Shown: positions 25,001-34,900, numbered from the stretch's first letter. The stretch: 54,760 bases of DNA from Bacteroidota bacterium (GCA_014584605.1 JACTMO010000040.1:1-54760); one strand, 5' to 3'. Notes: generated by a model from the sequence alone, not told the origin. Numbers and translations are program-made.

Positions 25001-26488
25001 GTTGGGATCGTCGCAGGTGAGCTGCCCGTTGAACAGGCGCCGTTGCAGGCGGCCGGTGGTGGTGATCCCGGTCAGGGGGCGGTCGTTGAGGGTGATCAGC
25101 GGCACGCGCCCCTCGAGGTCGGCCTGCATGGTGGCCAGGTTGCGCCCACGGGCGTTCACTTTCACATCGCAGGCGATCGGGCCGAGCGCGGGGTCCCCGG
25201 CCAGCGGGCCCAGGTCGAAGCCGGTGGTGGCCAGCGTACCGTTGAAGCGGAAAACGTCGCTCACCGTGTCGCGCGTGTAGGACAGGTCGGTGGAGAGCCG
25301 GCCCAGGGCGGTGCTGGCCTCGCCGTAAGCGGTGAAGGCCGAAGCGAAGCCGGTGAAGTTGCCGCTGAAGGCCATGGCGCCGAGGGTCTGGACCTCACGG
25401 GGAAGCTCCAGCCGTCGCCCTTGGGTGAAGGGGGGCACGGGCACGGTGGCCAGGTCGGCGGCATCGGTCCGCAGGGTGCGGGCATCCACCACGATAAAGG
25501 TCCCCGCCAGGTCCGGCAGGCCGCTCATCTCCACCGAGCCGTCGAATCGGCTGTTGCGGCCATAGGCCAGATGCAGGTCGCGCGCCTTGAGCTCACGCAC
25601 CGTGCCCTGGGCCCGGCCGCGAACATCGATCGTGGCCGCCAGCCCCTCCAGGTCCGGTGCGAACCAGGCGATGTCGCGCAGGTCCACGGAGGAGCTGTCC
25701 AGGACGGCGCTCATCTCCACGCGGTCGATGTACGCGCCATAGTCGCGCCACGACGCCGTGCGCATGGCGTACCGGCCCCGCACCCTGCTGTACGGGGTGC
25801 GCAACAGCAGCTCGTCCACGCTGATGCCCGTACCGCTCACCGTGGTCCGGCCTTGCAGGCCCGTGCAGGCCAGCCCGCTGCGTTCCCGGAACCGCACCTG
25901 GTCCAGCACCGCACGGATGCTGTCCTTGATCACCAACAGCTCATGGCCCGCCACATCACCCACCACGTCCACATGCTTGAGATCGACCCCGAAGGGCTGC
26001 ACCGGCGCATCGGCCTGGTGGAAGGTGAAGCGCAGGTCGCGGATGTCGAAGGCATCGGCCTGGATGGTCCACGGACCGCCACCGGCGGTGCTGTCGCCGG
26101 AGGAGAGGGCCGCTGTCCACCGGGTGAAGTTGCTGGGGCTGTCGTCCGAGGCCTGGCGCAGGTACCACCGGGCACCTTCCACGGTGACGCCCCGGAGATG
26201 CACCTGCCGGCGTTCGGGGTTCACACGCCACCGCCGCAGGTGCAGACGCCGCACGGCGAACAGGGTGTCGCCCTCCAGGTCGCACACCAGCACGCCGCGC
26301 AGCTCGGCCGGCCCCGTGAAGGTGAGGTGCACACGATCCACCTGCACGCAGCTGCCCAGGGCTTCGGACGCATAGGCACCGAGCCTGTCGGCCAGCCAGG
26401 TCTGCACCGAAGGCAGCCGGAGGGCGAACAGCCCCAGCATGCCGGTCACCACCAACGCGAGCAACAGCCACGCCACGGCGCGAAGCAC
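22049..26488 (-). CDS. tamB: TamB-like translocation/assembly module protein (DUF490)
   Basis: A 1,479-residue AsmA/TamB-type protein. A single N-terminal membrane anchor (residues about 3-25, AVAWLLLALVVTGMLGLFALRL) is followed by a very long periplasmic beta-rich region made of repeated strands, and the conserved DUF490/TamB C-terminal domain in the last ~450 residues (GRGRGNLALTVSPTGNLSMRGDMEVVDGSYLFTLRNVV; GDPLDAQLALNAVYKL; the closing part with LSNQVSNWLSRLSNDVDLGFNYRPG). Such proteins form lipid-conducting bridges between the two membranes or help outer-membrane protein assembly. The start is a GTG; no ATG occurs upstream in frame although LLKWSGR before it also looks protein-like. Adjacent tsaD is divergent. 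Confidence 0.93.
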   Translation of the reverse strand: MLRAVAWLLLALVVTGMLGLFALRLPSVQTWLADRLGAYASEALGSCVQVDRVHLTFTGPAELRGVLVCDLEGDTLFAVRRLHLRRWRVNPERRQVHLRGVTVEGARWYLRQASDDSPSNFTRWTAALSSGDSTAGGGPWTIQADAFDIRDLRFTFHQADAPVQPFGVDLKHVDVVGDVAGHELLVIKDSIRAVLDQVRFRERSGLACTGLQGRTTVSGTGISVDELLLRTPYSRVRGRYAMRTASWRDYGAYIDRVEMSAVLDSSSVDLRDIAWFAPDLEGLAATIDVRGRAQGTVRELKARDLHLAYGRNSRFDGSVEMSGLPDLAGTFIVVDARTLRTDAADLATVPVPPFTQGRRLELPREVQTLGAMAFSGNFTGFASAFTAYGEASTALGRLSTDLSYTRDTVSDVFRFNGTLATTGFDLGPLAGDPALGPIACDVKVNARGRNLATMQADLEGRVPLITLNDRPLTGITTTGRLQRRLFNGQLTCDDPNLKLRFDGLADLRGRWPKVDFTAQVDRADLHELNILPKLHLGEVSGLVRARGELAPDSLKGRLAIEDLTYCDDRGVLDLGDVELASDRQHGEPLLSLRSDLLDAQVQGTFLPTRLPVAFTSVVYSIFPALSDQVKYDLEEQYFAFDVHVKRAEPLVGRLVPGLELAPDARFQGRFDSRTFDMALSADLPRIAYGSVGGDSVQLIVDRTLDLLAFSMRSQRQQLSDSTFFDGIDLSGKAYQDEVELRLAWDGSTHNTRGDLRVAGMVNSREDVELDLLPSSVQLGLGTWRNPEAARLHYHDGGLEVGHLSVVNEAEHIALDGWLANDPERSLAFNLEGVRLKHLRPYYQGPSLSGTVSGEGRIFDLLGDPRLLSYLCVDSLKVDRHPVGDIVFAANWRNQSREMNVSGTLQRGTLKALEFGGRIAPQAEVEQLDLVLELDSFDLAFIGPYLPEGVSDIQGRVTGDVRVGGRLAEPRVEGEALLDEAGLRIDYLNTFYSLSDRVRIRPDGFWLDLVRVKDQEGRTARAVGTINHRGFAHWDYDVTLELDRFLCLNTTVNDNELFYGKAYATGDLQVSGYQDNLEVVFNGSTAPGTTISLPLGTGKDLSAIDFVHFHAGDMDIDSLEAPVDLSGVRLDLNVEVTPDARFELIFDPTVGDILSGRGRGNLALTVSPTGNLSMRGDMEVVDGSYLFTLRNVVNKRFDVDPGGNITWYGDPLDAQLALNAVYKLRAPLVDIIPAERADGLGKRVPVEVVMRLTDRLANPEIGFDVRLPSVDEGVRTQVNSVLSEPDEMNRQVFSLIVLNRFLPVDRLGAASGPSVARGNVVGTSGSELLSNQVSNWLSRLSNDVDLGFNYRPGDALTQDELELAVSTQLFDERLVLSTNVGVQYGSGSGQQSNALVGDFQLEYLLTNDGRIRLKAYSQSNDRNLNQADQAATTQGAGLAYREDFDTLREFWRNFTGMLGFRRKAAKVPAAQDPAGQEGAP

Positions 26489-26531
26489 GCGGCCGGACCA
26501 TTTCAGGAGCGGTGAGCTGCTCAGGAGCGGG

Positions 26532-26539
26532 TAGTTTTG
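26532..26539 (+). promoter_or_regulatory. tsaD -7 element (TAGTTTTG)
   Basis: An exact TAnnTTTG, 28 bp before the tsaD ATG, in the 79-bp space between the divergent tamB and tsaD genes. Confidence 0.65.
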
Positions 26540-26567
26540 GGCACGAACAAGCAGATCGCGGGCCCGG

Positions 26568-27620
26568 ATGGCGAAAATAGCGGAGCAGGAGCGCCCGGCA
26601 GGCCCGGTGCGGATCCTGGGGATCGAAAGCTCATGCGACGAGACCGCGGCCGCCGTGCTGGTGGATGGCTGCGTAAGAAGTAACGTGGTGGCCGGCCAGG
26701 ACGTGCATCGGGCCTGGGGAGGCGTGGTGCCCGAGCTGGCCAGCAGGGCCCACCAGGAGCATATCGTGCCCGTGGTGGACCAGGCGCTGCATCAGGCCGG
26801 CATGAAGCCGTCGGACCTCACGGCCGTGGCCTTCACCATGGGCCCGGGGCTCATCGGGGCCCTGCACGTGGGTGCAGCTTTCGCCAAATCCTACGCCCAG
26901 GCGCTGGGCGTGCCCCTGCTGGCCGTGGACCACATGCGGGCGCACGTGCTGGCCCACTTCATCCGCGACCACGACCCACGCCCCGTTCCCGTGTTCCCCT
27001 TTCTGAACCTCACCGTGAGCGGCGGGCACAGCCTGATCGTGGAGGTGCGCTCCGCGCTGGACATGGTGGCCATCGGCAGCACCCTGGATGATGCGGCCGG
27101 GGAGGCCTTCGACAAAGGAGCCAAGCTCCTGGGCCTGCCCTACCCCGGCGGCCCGCAGGTGGACGCCCTGGCCGCAAAGGGCCAGCCCGGCAGGTTCCGC
27201 CTGCCGAGGACCGCGGTGCCCGGCCTCGACATGAGCTTCAGCGGCATCAAGAGCGCCTTCCGCAACCTGGTGCTGCCGCTGCGTGCGGCCGATGGAACGG
27301 TGCCCAACGAGCTCCTGCCGCATCTGTGCGCCGCGCTCCAGGGCGCCATTCTGGACCAGCTCCTCGCCAAACTGGAACTGGCCGTGGAGCGCACCGGCAT
27401 CACCCGGATCGGCATCGCGGGCGGCGTCTCGGCCAACAAGGGCCTGCGGCAGCGGCTGTCGGCACAGGCCGAGGCCCGCGGATGGACCGTGCACATCCCA
27501 CCGCTGGCGTACTGCACGGACAACGCGGCCATGGTGGCCATGGCGGGCGACCTGTTGCTGCGCGCCGGGCACATCGCCGATGCGGGTACGGCGCCGCGCG
27601 CCCGCATCCCGCAGGCTTGA
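26568..27620 (+). CDS. tsaD: tRNA N6-threonylcarbamoyladenosine transferase subunit TsaD
   Basis: A 350-residue ASKHA-fold enzyme that transfers the threonylcarbamoyl group to A37 of ANN-decoding tRNAs, working with TsaB and TsaE. The nucleotide-binding opening is ILGIESSCDETAAAVL (residues 16-31); the metal-binding HMRAH is at 122-126; NLTVSGGHS, GLPYPGG, FSGIKSAFRN, GGVSANKGLR and YCTDNAAMVA are all present. The length is standard. Neither TsaB nor TsaE is nearby. The next gene starts 33 bp after its stop behind a promoter-like element of its own. Confidence 0.97.
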   Translation: MAKIAEQERPAGPVRILGIESSCDETAAAVLVDGCVRSNVVAGQDVHRAWGGVVPELASRAHQEHIVPVVDQALHQAGMKPSDLTAVAFTMGPGLIGALHVGAAFAKSYAQALGVPLLAVDHMRAHVLAHFIRDHDPRPVPVFPFLNLTVSGGHSLIVEVRSALDMVAIGSTLDDAAGEAFDKGAKLLGLPYPGGPQVDALAAKGQPGRFRLPRTAVPGLDMSFSGIKSAFRNLVLPLRAADGTVPNELLPHLCAALQGAILDQLLAKLELAVERTGITRIGIAGGVSANKGLRQRLSAQAEARGWTVHIPPLAYCTDNAAMVAMAGDLLLRAGHIADAGTAPRARIPQA

Positions 27621-27639
27621 GGCCCACCGGGCAAGCCCG

Positions 27640-27647
27640 TACCTTCG
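27640..27647 (+). promoter_or_regulatory. -7 element of the TPR gene (TACCTTCG)
   Basis: TACCTTCG ends 6 bp before the ATG at 27654. One mismatch to TAnnTTTG; predicts a leaderless transcript. Confidence 0.5.
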
Positions 27648-27653
27648 CCGCCC

Positions 27654-28598
27654 ATGCCGCGCTCCCCGATCCTTCCCCTGGCCATGGCCCTGCTGACCAC
27701 CCTGGCCGGCCAGGCCCAGACGGTGGAGCGCCTGCTGGCCGAAGGGGACAGCCTGCTCGCGCAGCAACGGTTCAGCAAGGCCGTGGAGGTGTACACCCGG
27801 GCCATCACCCAGCACCCATCGGCCACCACTTACACCGCGCGTGCCCGGGCCTGGTACGCCATGGACCGGACGGACCGCTTCCTGCAGGATGTGGAACAGG
27901 CGCTGAAGGCGGACAGCACCTTCGCGGAGGCCAACTACCAGCGCAGCCTCTACGCCCTGCGCGGCGAGGACCACCGCTCGGCGGAACGGTTCAGCGACCG
28001 CGGCCTGCGCAACGGTGCCGTGGGCAGGCTCCGCGCCCAGTTGCTGCTCGTGCACGGCGAGGCACTCGCCGAGCTGCGTCGCCCCGAACTGGCCATCGCC
28101 GACCTGCGCGACGGTCTGGTGCAGATCCCCGATGACCTGGACGCCAACCGTACGCTGGCGCGGATGCTGGACGAGACCGGCGACCACGAGGGGGCCCTGG
28201 TGGTGCTGGAACGCCTGTGTGCGCTGGAACCGCGCAACCCCGGGCACTGGACCAACCGCGGATTCGAGCTTTCGCGCCTTGGCCGGTGGACCGACGCGCT
28301 CGGCATGTTCGAGCAGGCGCTGGACATCGACAAGGATGAGCCTGTGGCCCTGAGCAACCGGGCCTACGCCCTGCTGCACCTGGACCGCAACGAGGAGGCC
28401 TGGAAGGACGTGGAGCGGAGCCTGCGCTACTATCCGGCCAACGCCTTCGCGCTGCGCACCCGCGCCCTGTTGCGCCTGCGCAAGGGCGACCTGGAGAAAG
28501 CCTGCGCCGACCTGTCGCTCGCCCGGATCCTGGGCGGTATCAGCGACGTGGACGCCCTGATCCAGGAGCACTGCGCCACCGTGCCCGGCCGCCGCTGA
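27654..28598 (+). CDS. secreted tetratricopeptide-repeat protein
   Basis: A 314-residue TPR protein. Residues 1-22 (MPRSPILPLAMALLTTLAGQAQ) are a signal peptide with an AQA-Q type cleavage site, so the protein is periplasmic or surface-exposed. About seven TPR-like helical pairs follow, for example LLAEGDSLLAQQRFSKAVEVYTRAITQHP, TLARMLDETGDHEGALVVLERLCALEPRNPGHW and AYALLHLDRNEEAWKDVERSLRYYPANAFA. It ends in a short Cys-containing cap (LEKACADLSLARILGG). TPR proteins act as protein-binding scaffolds; no partner is evident. Its stop codon abuts the stop of the convergent T9SS gene with no spacing. Confidence 0.9.
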   Translation: MPRSPILPLAMALLTTLAGQAQTVERLLAEGDSLLAQQRFSKAVEVYTRAITQHPSATTYTARARAWYAMDRTDRFLQDVEQALKADSTFAEANYQRSLYALRGEDHRSAERFSDRGLRNGAVGRLRAQLLLVHGEALAELRRPELAIADLRDGLVQIPDDLDANRTLARMLDETGDHEGALVVLERLCALEPRNPGHWTNRGFELSRLGRWTDALGMFEQALDIDKDEPVALSNRAYALLHLDRNEEAWKDVERSLRYYPANAFALRTRALLRLRKGDLEKACADLSLARILGGISDVDALIQEHCATVPGRR

Positions 28599-30980
28599 TC
28601 ACTGCAACATCAAGGTCGCCGTGGCCGCCCGGCCGTCGGTGGTCCGCAAGGTCACGGCATAGGCGCCCGGGGCCCACGGGGCCGCCACGACCGCCCGCTC
28701 TCCGCTGGCGCGCTGGGCATGCACCAACCGCCCCTGGGCGTCCCGCACTTCCAAAGCCTCCAGCAGGGCACCCGGCACCCGCACCTCGAACCGGTCGTCC
28801 GCCGGGTTGGGCCAGAGCTCGAAATGCGCGAGCGTCCGCTCGGCGACCGCTTCGGACCAGGTCTCGACCACCTCGAACACGTCCACGGCGGCTTCCACGA
28901 GGTGGCCCGGCTGGTCGTCGGCGGTGCGGAAGAGCACCTGCATGGTGGCCGCCGGAGCGAGGTGGTCGGCGATGGTCCATTGGGCGGGCTGCCAGCTGCC
29001 CATGCCCGGAGTGGTGGCCGTGATGGTCTCCACCACCGCAGTGTCGGTGCCGTCGGTCAGCAGTACGACGAGCTCATCATTCGCCCCACCGTTGCCACCG
29101 CTGTTGAAGAACCAGCGATCATAGCGCACGCCCGGCGCGAGGAAACCCGTGGCGTCGAACACCGGCGAGGTCAGTTGCACCATGCCGTCGTCCACGTCGT
29201 CGTCGCCCGCCTGCCCGCCACCGTTGCCGGTGACCATCGCTGTGTTGAGGCAATCGCCGGCGGCATCGTCGCCGGGCGCACAGGGCCCGCCGAGGTAGGT
29301 GGTGCCCACGGGTGCCCCGCGCTCCCAGTCCCCGCTCGACGCGTTGCCCGCGACGGTCCAGCCGAGGTCCAGCGCGAAGTCGTCCGCATAGCCGGGATCG
29401 AGCTCGATGGTGAGCGCGGGTGTGTTGGCATCGATGGCCTGGGGTGCCAGGCACGCGGTGTGCCAACCCCAATGCCCCGCCGTGAGGGCATAGGTGTCCG
29501 CGAAGACCGCCGGAAAGGTGAACTGGCCGTTGGCGTCGGCGGTGGTCTGGCCATCGGTCATGGTCCCGTCCAGCTGCACGATCGCGCCGGGTACCGGGTC
29601 GCCGGTGCCGACCTCCACCACCTGGCCGGAGAGCACGAAGGGCACCATGGGCTGCAGCGGTATGTCCAGGAAGGTCACCTGTCCGGTGGTGAGCACCACG
29701 GCCGTCACCGTGTCGGGGAAATAGCCGGGGGCGCTCGCGGCCACGTCGTAGGTGCCGGGCGCAAGCGTGCCAAGGGCGTACTGCCCATCGAAGGCGGTGG
29801 TGTCCGAGGCCAGCGGCCCCAGCAAGGTCACGGAGGCCAGGTTCACCGGTGAGGTGGTGATGGCATCGGTGACCGTGCCCTCGAGCCAGCAGGCGTGCGT
29901 GTAGGTGGGCGCCAGAATGAACAGGCCTTCCTCGATGTCGGAGATGATCAGCCGGCCCGAGGCGAAGAAGGGGTACACGCCCCAGGCCCCGTTGAAGCCG
30001 CCTCCGCTGAGCGGCGACGTGTCGAAGCTCCCGGTCTCCACCAGGTTCCACGGCCGGGTGGCATCGTAGATGGTCACCCCGTAGGTGTAATAGCTCGTCA
30101 CCACGAAATCGTTCAACCAGTAGGTGTTGTGCGGAATGGTGTTGCTGCCCGGATCGCTCTGCAGCTTCTCCACGTACTGGATGTCCGCCGGATCGCTCAC
30201 GTCGTAGACCCCCACGTAGGCGTCTTCGCGCTCATCCGTGGTGAAGAGGTATTGCCCGCTGTCGTCCAGCCAGGTGTTGTGCGAGAAGTTGTCCGGGGTG
30301 GCCTGGGTGCCCAGGAGCACCGGGTTGGCCGGGTCGCTGACGTCCACGATGCTGAAGAAGCCGTCGTAGATGTGGGCGGCATACAAGGTGTCCCCGCGCG
30401 CATAGCTGTCGTGGCAGTACCAGGTGTCGAACTCCCCCACCTCCACGGGAGCCATGGGGTCCTGTGTCAGGTCGTACATGATCACCCCGCCGTTGCCGCG
30501 GTTGGCGCCGTGCAGGTAGAGCCGCCCGTTCTCGTCGACGAACAGCGAGTGCGAGGTGTCCCAGTTGTTGCCCTGGAAAAGCGTCACCGGCAGGTTGGTG
30601 CTTTGCGGCAGCGGGCTCAGGTCCACGATCAGCAGGCCGGCGGTGGCCTCGGTGGTCATGTACGCATGGTCGCCCCAGGTCTTGATCTCCCGCCAGATGC
30701 TGTTGGGGCCCGGGGTGAAGAAGACCTCCACCGGGTTGGCCGGGTCGGTGATGTCCACCACCGAAAGCCCCCCGGAGTTGGGCACATTGTCGTCGCCGTT
30801 GACACCCACCAGGGCGTACTCATTGCCGAACTCATCGGTGTAGCCCCACAGGTTGCTGAGGTGGCTGTTGCGCGCGGCCTGGTAATCGTAATGGCCCAGC
30901 AGGCTGATGTTCACCTGGGCATGGAAGCTGCAGGCCCACAGGACCGTGGCCAAGGCAGCAAGCGGACGGAGCATGGTCAT
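28599..30980 (-). CDS. choice-of-anchor B family protein (LVIVD-type repeats) with T9SS sorting domain
   Basis: A 793-residue secreted protein. The signal peptide is MTMLRPLAALATVLWACSFHAQ. Residues about 25-380 form a beta-propeller of LVIVD-like blades (GGLSVVDITDPANPVEVFF, FFSIVDVSDPANPVLLGTQ, VGVYDVSDPADIQYVEKL) that define the choice-of-anchor B family. Then come carboxypeptidase-regulatory-like beta-sandwich repeats (GTVTDAITTSPVNLASVTLLG; SGQVVEVGTGDPVPGAIVQLDG), a jelly-roll-like part and the C-terminal T9SS type A domain starting ELWPNPADDRFEVRV. Expected on the outer-membrane surface or in the medium. TACCTTGC lies 4 bp before the ATG at 30980; an ATG six bases further in is an alternative, and another at 31001 would include the promoter in the gene. 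Confidence 0.9.
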   Translation of the reverse strand: MTMLRPLAALATVLWACSFHAQVNISLLGHYDYQAARNSHLSNLWGYTDEFGNEYALVGVNGDDNVPNSGGLSVVDITDPANPVEVFFTPGPNSIWREIKTWGDHAYMTTEATAGLLIVDLSPLPQSTNLPVTLFQGNNWDTSHSLFVDENGRLYLHGANRGNGGVIMYDLTQDPMAPVEVGEFDTWYCHDSYARGDTLYAAHIYDGFFSIVDVSDPANPVLLGTQATPDNFSHNTWLDDSGQYLFTTDEREDAYVGVYDVSDPADIQYVEKLQSDPGSNTIPHNTYWLNDFVVTSYYTYGVTIYDATRPWNLVETGSFDTSPLSGGGFNGAWGVYPFFASGRLIISDIEEGLFILAPTYTHACWLEGTVTDAITTSPVNLASVTLLGPLASDTTAFDGQYALGTLAPGTYDVAASAPGYFPDTVTAVVLTTGQVTFLDIPLQPMVPFVLSGQVVEVGTGDPVPGAIVQLDGTMTDGQTTADANGQFTFPAVFADTYALTAGHWGWHTACLAPQAIDANTPALTIELDPGYADDFALDLGWTVAGNASSGDWERGAPVGTTYLGGPCAPGDDAAGDCLNTAMVTGNGGGQAGDDDVDDGMVQLTSPVFDATGFLAPGVRYDRWFFNSGGNGGANDELVVLLTDGTDTAVVETITATTPGMGSWQPAQWTIADHLAPAATMQVLFRTADDQPGHLVEAAVDVFEVVETWSEAVAERTLAHFELWPNPADDRFEVRVPGALLEALEVRDAQGRLVHAQRASGERAVVAAPWAPGAYAVTLRTTDGRAATATLMLQ

Positions 30981-30984
30981 GCGC

Positions 30985-30992
30985 GCAAGGTA
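30985..30992 (-). promoter_or_regulatory. -7 element of the choice-of-anchor B gene (TACCTTGC)
   Basis: TACCTTGC on the minus strand, 4 bp before the ATG at 30980. The same octamer with the same 4-bp spacing precedes the metalloprotease gene at 45349. Confidence 0.5.
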
Positions 30993-31101
30993 GGGGTTCA
31001 CCCCCCTCGCCCCCCTGCCGGCCCGCCAACGTTCCGCGTCGATCGTTGGAAGGGTATCCTGAACCGATGGAAAGGGAAGCCGCGAAACAGGCGACGGCCG
31101 C

Positions 31102-31109
31102 TAACTTGC
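31102..31109 (+). promoter_or_regulatory. -7 element of the universal stress gene (TAACTTGC)
   Basis: TAACTTGC, 18 bp before the ATG at 31128, in the 147-bp space between divergent genes. Confidence 0.4.
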
Positions 31110-31127
31110 CGCCCTGATCCGGCCACC

Positions 31128-31919
31128 ATGCGCGACCTGCTCTGCCCTGTGGACATGACCGAGCTGGCGGGAACGGCGCTCGCTCACGCGGTCCGGCTCG
31201 CCCAGCGGTCGGCGGCGAGCGTCACCCTGCTACATGTGCGCGACAGGCACGAGCGTGAGGGGCCTGTGGGCGACCAGGTCCGCGCCGAACTGGACGAGCT
31301 GGTGCGCCGGCATGGCCAAGGAGCCTCCGTGCGGACCCTGTACCGGGACGGCAACTTCATGAAGGAGATCGCCGAAGAGGCCGCAAGGGACCATGGCGTG
31401 ATGGTGGTCGGCACGCACGGCCCGCGTGGGCTGCGCCAGAACCTGATGGGCGCCGACATCCTGAAGCTGGTGCGCCACGTACGGCTGCCGAGCTGGGTGA
31501 TGCAACAGGACAGCCCCGCACGCCCGGTGGAACGCCTGGTGGTACCCGTTTCGGGGCATGAGCACATCAGCGGGCTGCTGGATGCCATCACCTGGCTGGC
31601 CGGGCTTGATGACACCGAGGTCCATGTGTACCAGGTGATGCGACCCAACGAGGGGGCTTCCGAGCAACTGCAGGCCAACAAGCAACGCATGCTGCGCCAT
31701 CTGGTGCAGGCCCGCGTCCGCACCGTGGAGGTGAACGAGCCCAGCACCGTGTTCTCCGTGGGGTTCGCCGAGCAGACCATCCGGTACGCCGAACGGGTGA
31801 ACGCCCATGGCCTGGCCTTCATCGCCGACGCCTCCGACGAGTACCGCTACATCGCCGACGCCGAGAAGGAACGGCTGATCACGAACAAGTTCGACATCCC
31901 CGTGCTCTGTGCACATTGA
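31128..31919 (+). CDS. universal stress protein, tandem UspA type
   Basis: A 263-residue cytoplasmic protein with two Usp domains. The first (residues 1-130) has the opening MRDLLCPVDMTELAGTALAHAVRLAQRSAASVTLLHV, and MVVGTHGPRGLRQNLMGADILKLVRH, a version of the G-2x-G-9x-G ATP-binding signature. The second half (about 135-263) begins RLVVPVSGHEHISGLLDAITWLAGL and is degenerate: its nucleotide loop is missing and it ends in HGLAFIADASDEYRYIADAEKERLITNKFDIPVLCAH. Two-domain Usps of this sort are common in Bacteroidota. A GC-poor promoter element lies 18 bp upstream. The protein probably responds to growth arrest or energy stress, as in the family, but this is not shown here. Confidence 0.88.
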   Translation: MRDLLCPVDMTELAGTALAHAVRLAQRSAASVTLLHVRDRHEREGPVGDQVRAELDELVRRHGQGASVRTLYRDGNFMKEIAEEAARDHGVMVVGTHGPRGLRQNLMGADILKLVRHVRLPSWVMQQDSPARPVERLVVPVSGHEHISGLLDAITWLAGLDDTEVHVYQVMRPNEGASEQLQANKQRMLRHLVQARVRTVEVNEPSTVFSVGFAEQTIRYAERVNAHGLAFIADASDEYRYIADAEKERLITNKFDIPVLCAH

Positions 31920-31934
31920 CCGGCGTGGCCGGGC

Positions 31935-31942
31935 TACCTTTG
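31935..31942 (+). promoter_or_regulatory. -7 element of the FG-GAP protein gene (TACCTTTG)
   Basis: A perfect TAnnTTTG, 7 bp before the GTG start at 31950. The short gap predicts a leaderless transcript starting at a GTG. Confidence 0.65.
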
Positions 31943-31949
31943 CCGGAGC

Positions 31950-34900
31950 GTGATCCGCTTCGACCCTGTACTGGTCGCCCTGTTGGCGTCCCTTCCCGCC
32001 GGGCCGGTCCTCGCCCAGTTCGACGGCTACCAGCTCGTGGACGGCTGTGCGGCCGGTCAGGTGCAGGCCGTCGACCTCACGGGCGACGGCGCCCTGGACC
32101 TGCTGGTGGTCAAGGACAACGGGATCGACCGCTACGACAACCTCGACGGCCAGGGCAGCTTCGGGCCTTCGCACACCATCCTGCCGAAGCCACCCGGCTT
32201 CCGGCTCCTGGTGCGCCCGGGCGACATCGATGCCGATGGCGATGTGGACCTGGTGGTGGCCTGCGACAACGACAGCACGCTCTACGTCCTGGAAGCCACC
32301 AACGGTCAAGGGAACTTCGCACCGCCCCAGCCCATCGCCACCCTTCCCGCACGGCTGCTGCCCACCGGCTTTACCGCCCTGGCCGTGGTGGACCTCAACG
32401 CCGACGGCCTCCCCGAGGTCCTGGCCCTCTACGGCGGCCATGACACGGTGTTCCGTTGCCGCAACCTGGGCGGCAGCTTCGATCCACTGGACAACATCCC
32501 GGACGTGCTGCCCGACCCTGGTTCCGGCCTGTTCGCCACCGGCGATCTGGACGGCGATGGCCATCCGGACCTGCTGCTGAACGATCTGGCCGGCCATTTC
32601 GTGGCCGCGTGCAACACGGCCGGTGACGGCAACACCTGGACCGCGGCCCCCTTGTTCACCGCACCATCCGATGCGCTGCACCCCGCCCAAGTGCTGGACC
32701 TGGACGGGGACGGCGATCTCGACATCGGGATGCACGGCCCCGTGCTCCAATGGGCGCGCAACGAGGGATCGTGGCCGGCATTCACCGTGCTGCCCTTCGC
32801 CTCGGGGCCCGATGCCGGCGAAGCAGCGTATGGACGACCGGGCTGCGGCCCGTGGGCCTCGGTGGTGAACTTCCCCACGGAACCGGGTTCGCCCACGCAA
32901 TGGCGACAGCTCTGCGACGGCCAACAGGGCACGGCACCCCCGCTGCCGCTGACCGGCGTGCTCAAGGGCGTACGGGTCACCTGGGCCGACCTGGACGGGG
33001 ACGGCCGCGACGACCTGCTGGTGAACTATCCCAACGCCTTCGGCTGGTACCGCAGCCAGCTGCCGCAGGCCGCCCCGGCATGGGCGCTCACCATGCCCGC
33101 CCTCGATACGCTCTGCTGGTACGGCGGCGATTACGTGCTGCCTGCACCACAACCCGTCACCGGCACCTGGTCCGGGCCGTTGGTGGACCAGGGCGAGTTC
33201 CACGCGTACCAGGCGGCCGTCGGCACATACATCCTGCAACACCTGGTGGTGGACAGCAGCGGCTGCCCGGTGCGGGGTGAAGCCGCGTTGCAGGTGGTGG
33301 AGGGCCCCACCGTCGAACCGCTCTCCGCGCCGATCCCCACCTGCCCGGAGGGACCCGTGCAGCTCGTCGCAAGCCCTTCCACGGGCCAGTGGTTCGGGCC
33401 GGTGGACAGCACCGGGCTGGTGGACCTGGCGCAACGCCCCATCCTGGGCGAGGCCATCTTCGTGTTCCAGGACGCCGCCGGCGGAAGCTGTGCGAGCGAA
33501 GGCCTATGGCTCGACCTGCCCGCACCGGCACCCATGAGCCTGCTGGTGGACACGGTGATGTGCGCCAACGAGCCGCCGCAGACCCTCATCCTCACCGGCC
33601 CCTCCCCCGGCTCGGTCTCCATCAGCGGCGCGGTGTTCGGCGTACAGTACGTGCAACCCCACATCCTGGCCGTTCAGTTCGACCCCGCCCTGGGGCCAGG
33701 AAGCTACCCCCTGGTCACCGCCGCCGAGGGAGGCGCCTTCTGCGCGGACACGGTCACCCACTGGATCACTGTGCATGCCGTTCCTGAGGTGGCCCTCACA
33801 CCGTTCGACACCCTGTGCAGCAGCTCCGGGCCCTACGCCCTTCAACATGCACAACCCCTGGGCGGCGCCTGGAGCGGATTCGGCGTGCTGGGCGGACACT
33901 TCGACGTGTCCACCCACCAGTTCGGCAACTACGTGCTGCACTACGCCTATACGGACAGCAATGGCTGCAGCACCACGGCCAGCCAGACCATCACCGCACT
34001 TCGACGCCCCACGGTGTTCGGCCCGCCGGATGCTGCGGTCTTCTGTGCGGACGAGGGCCTTCAGGATTACAACGCCGTGCCGCTCGGTGGCCTGTGGTCG
34101 GCCCCGCTCAACGCGGCCACCGGCACGCTGGACCCCACCTTCGTCTCCCCGCTCCCCTACGACGGCGTGGCGATCTACACCTTCACCGATGCCACCGGCG
34201 GCCAGTGCAGCAACCTGCCGCGCACCTTCACCGTGCAGGCCCGGACGGCGCCGATGCTGACCGCTGCGGGACCCTTCTGCGACAATGACCCGGTGGCCTC
34301 GGTGACGGGAACACCGGGAGGCCTCTGGGGCGGTGCGGCCACGGGCTCGGGCACCACCGGGCTTTTCGACCCCGCTGCGGTCGGCCCCGGCACGCACTTC
34401 ATCACCCTGACGGCGGCCGCTGCGGACGAATGTGCCGGCACCGGCTCGCTCGAAGTGGTCGTCCTGCCCGCCCCGGTCGTCGCGCTCGATCTGCCTGTGG
34501 ACACCGTGGACCTGCATGGACCGGCCCAGGTCCTTGGCGGTGGCGTACCCGTCGGTGGCACCTACACGGTGAACGGTGTGCCGGTCACGGCCGTCGATCC
34601 GCAGTCGCTCGGACCGGGATGGGCCGTGGTGCGCTACGAAGTGACCGACGGCCCCTGCACCGGCTTCGCACTGGACAGCATCCTGGTGCAGGACGATACG
34701 GGCCTGGGCGACCTCGGCGGAGAGGATGCGCTGCACCTGTGGCCGAACCCGGCCACGGACCAGGTGCTCGTGGTGGCGGGGCAGCAACGGGCGAAGGTGC
34801 TGGTGCTCGACCCCACCGGCCGCACCGTCGTCGGGCCCGTGAGCGGCCTTACGCCCCTGCCGATCGACGTGCGGACCCTGGCACCCGGACGTTATGTGGT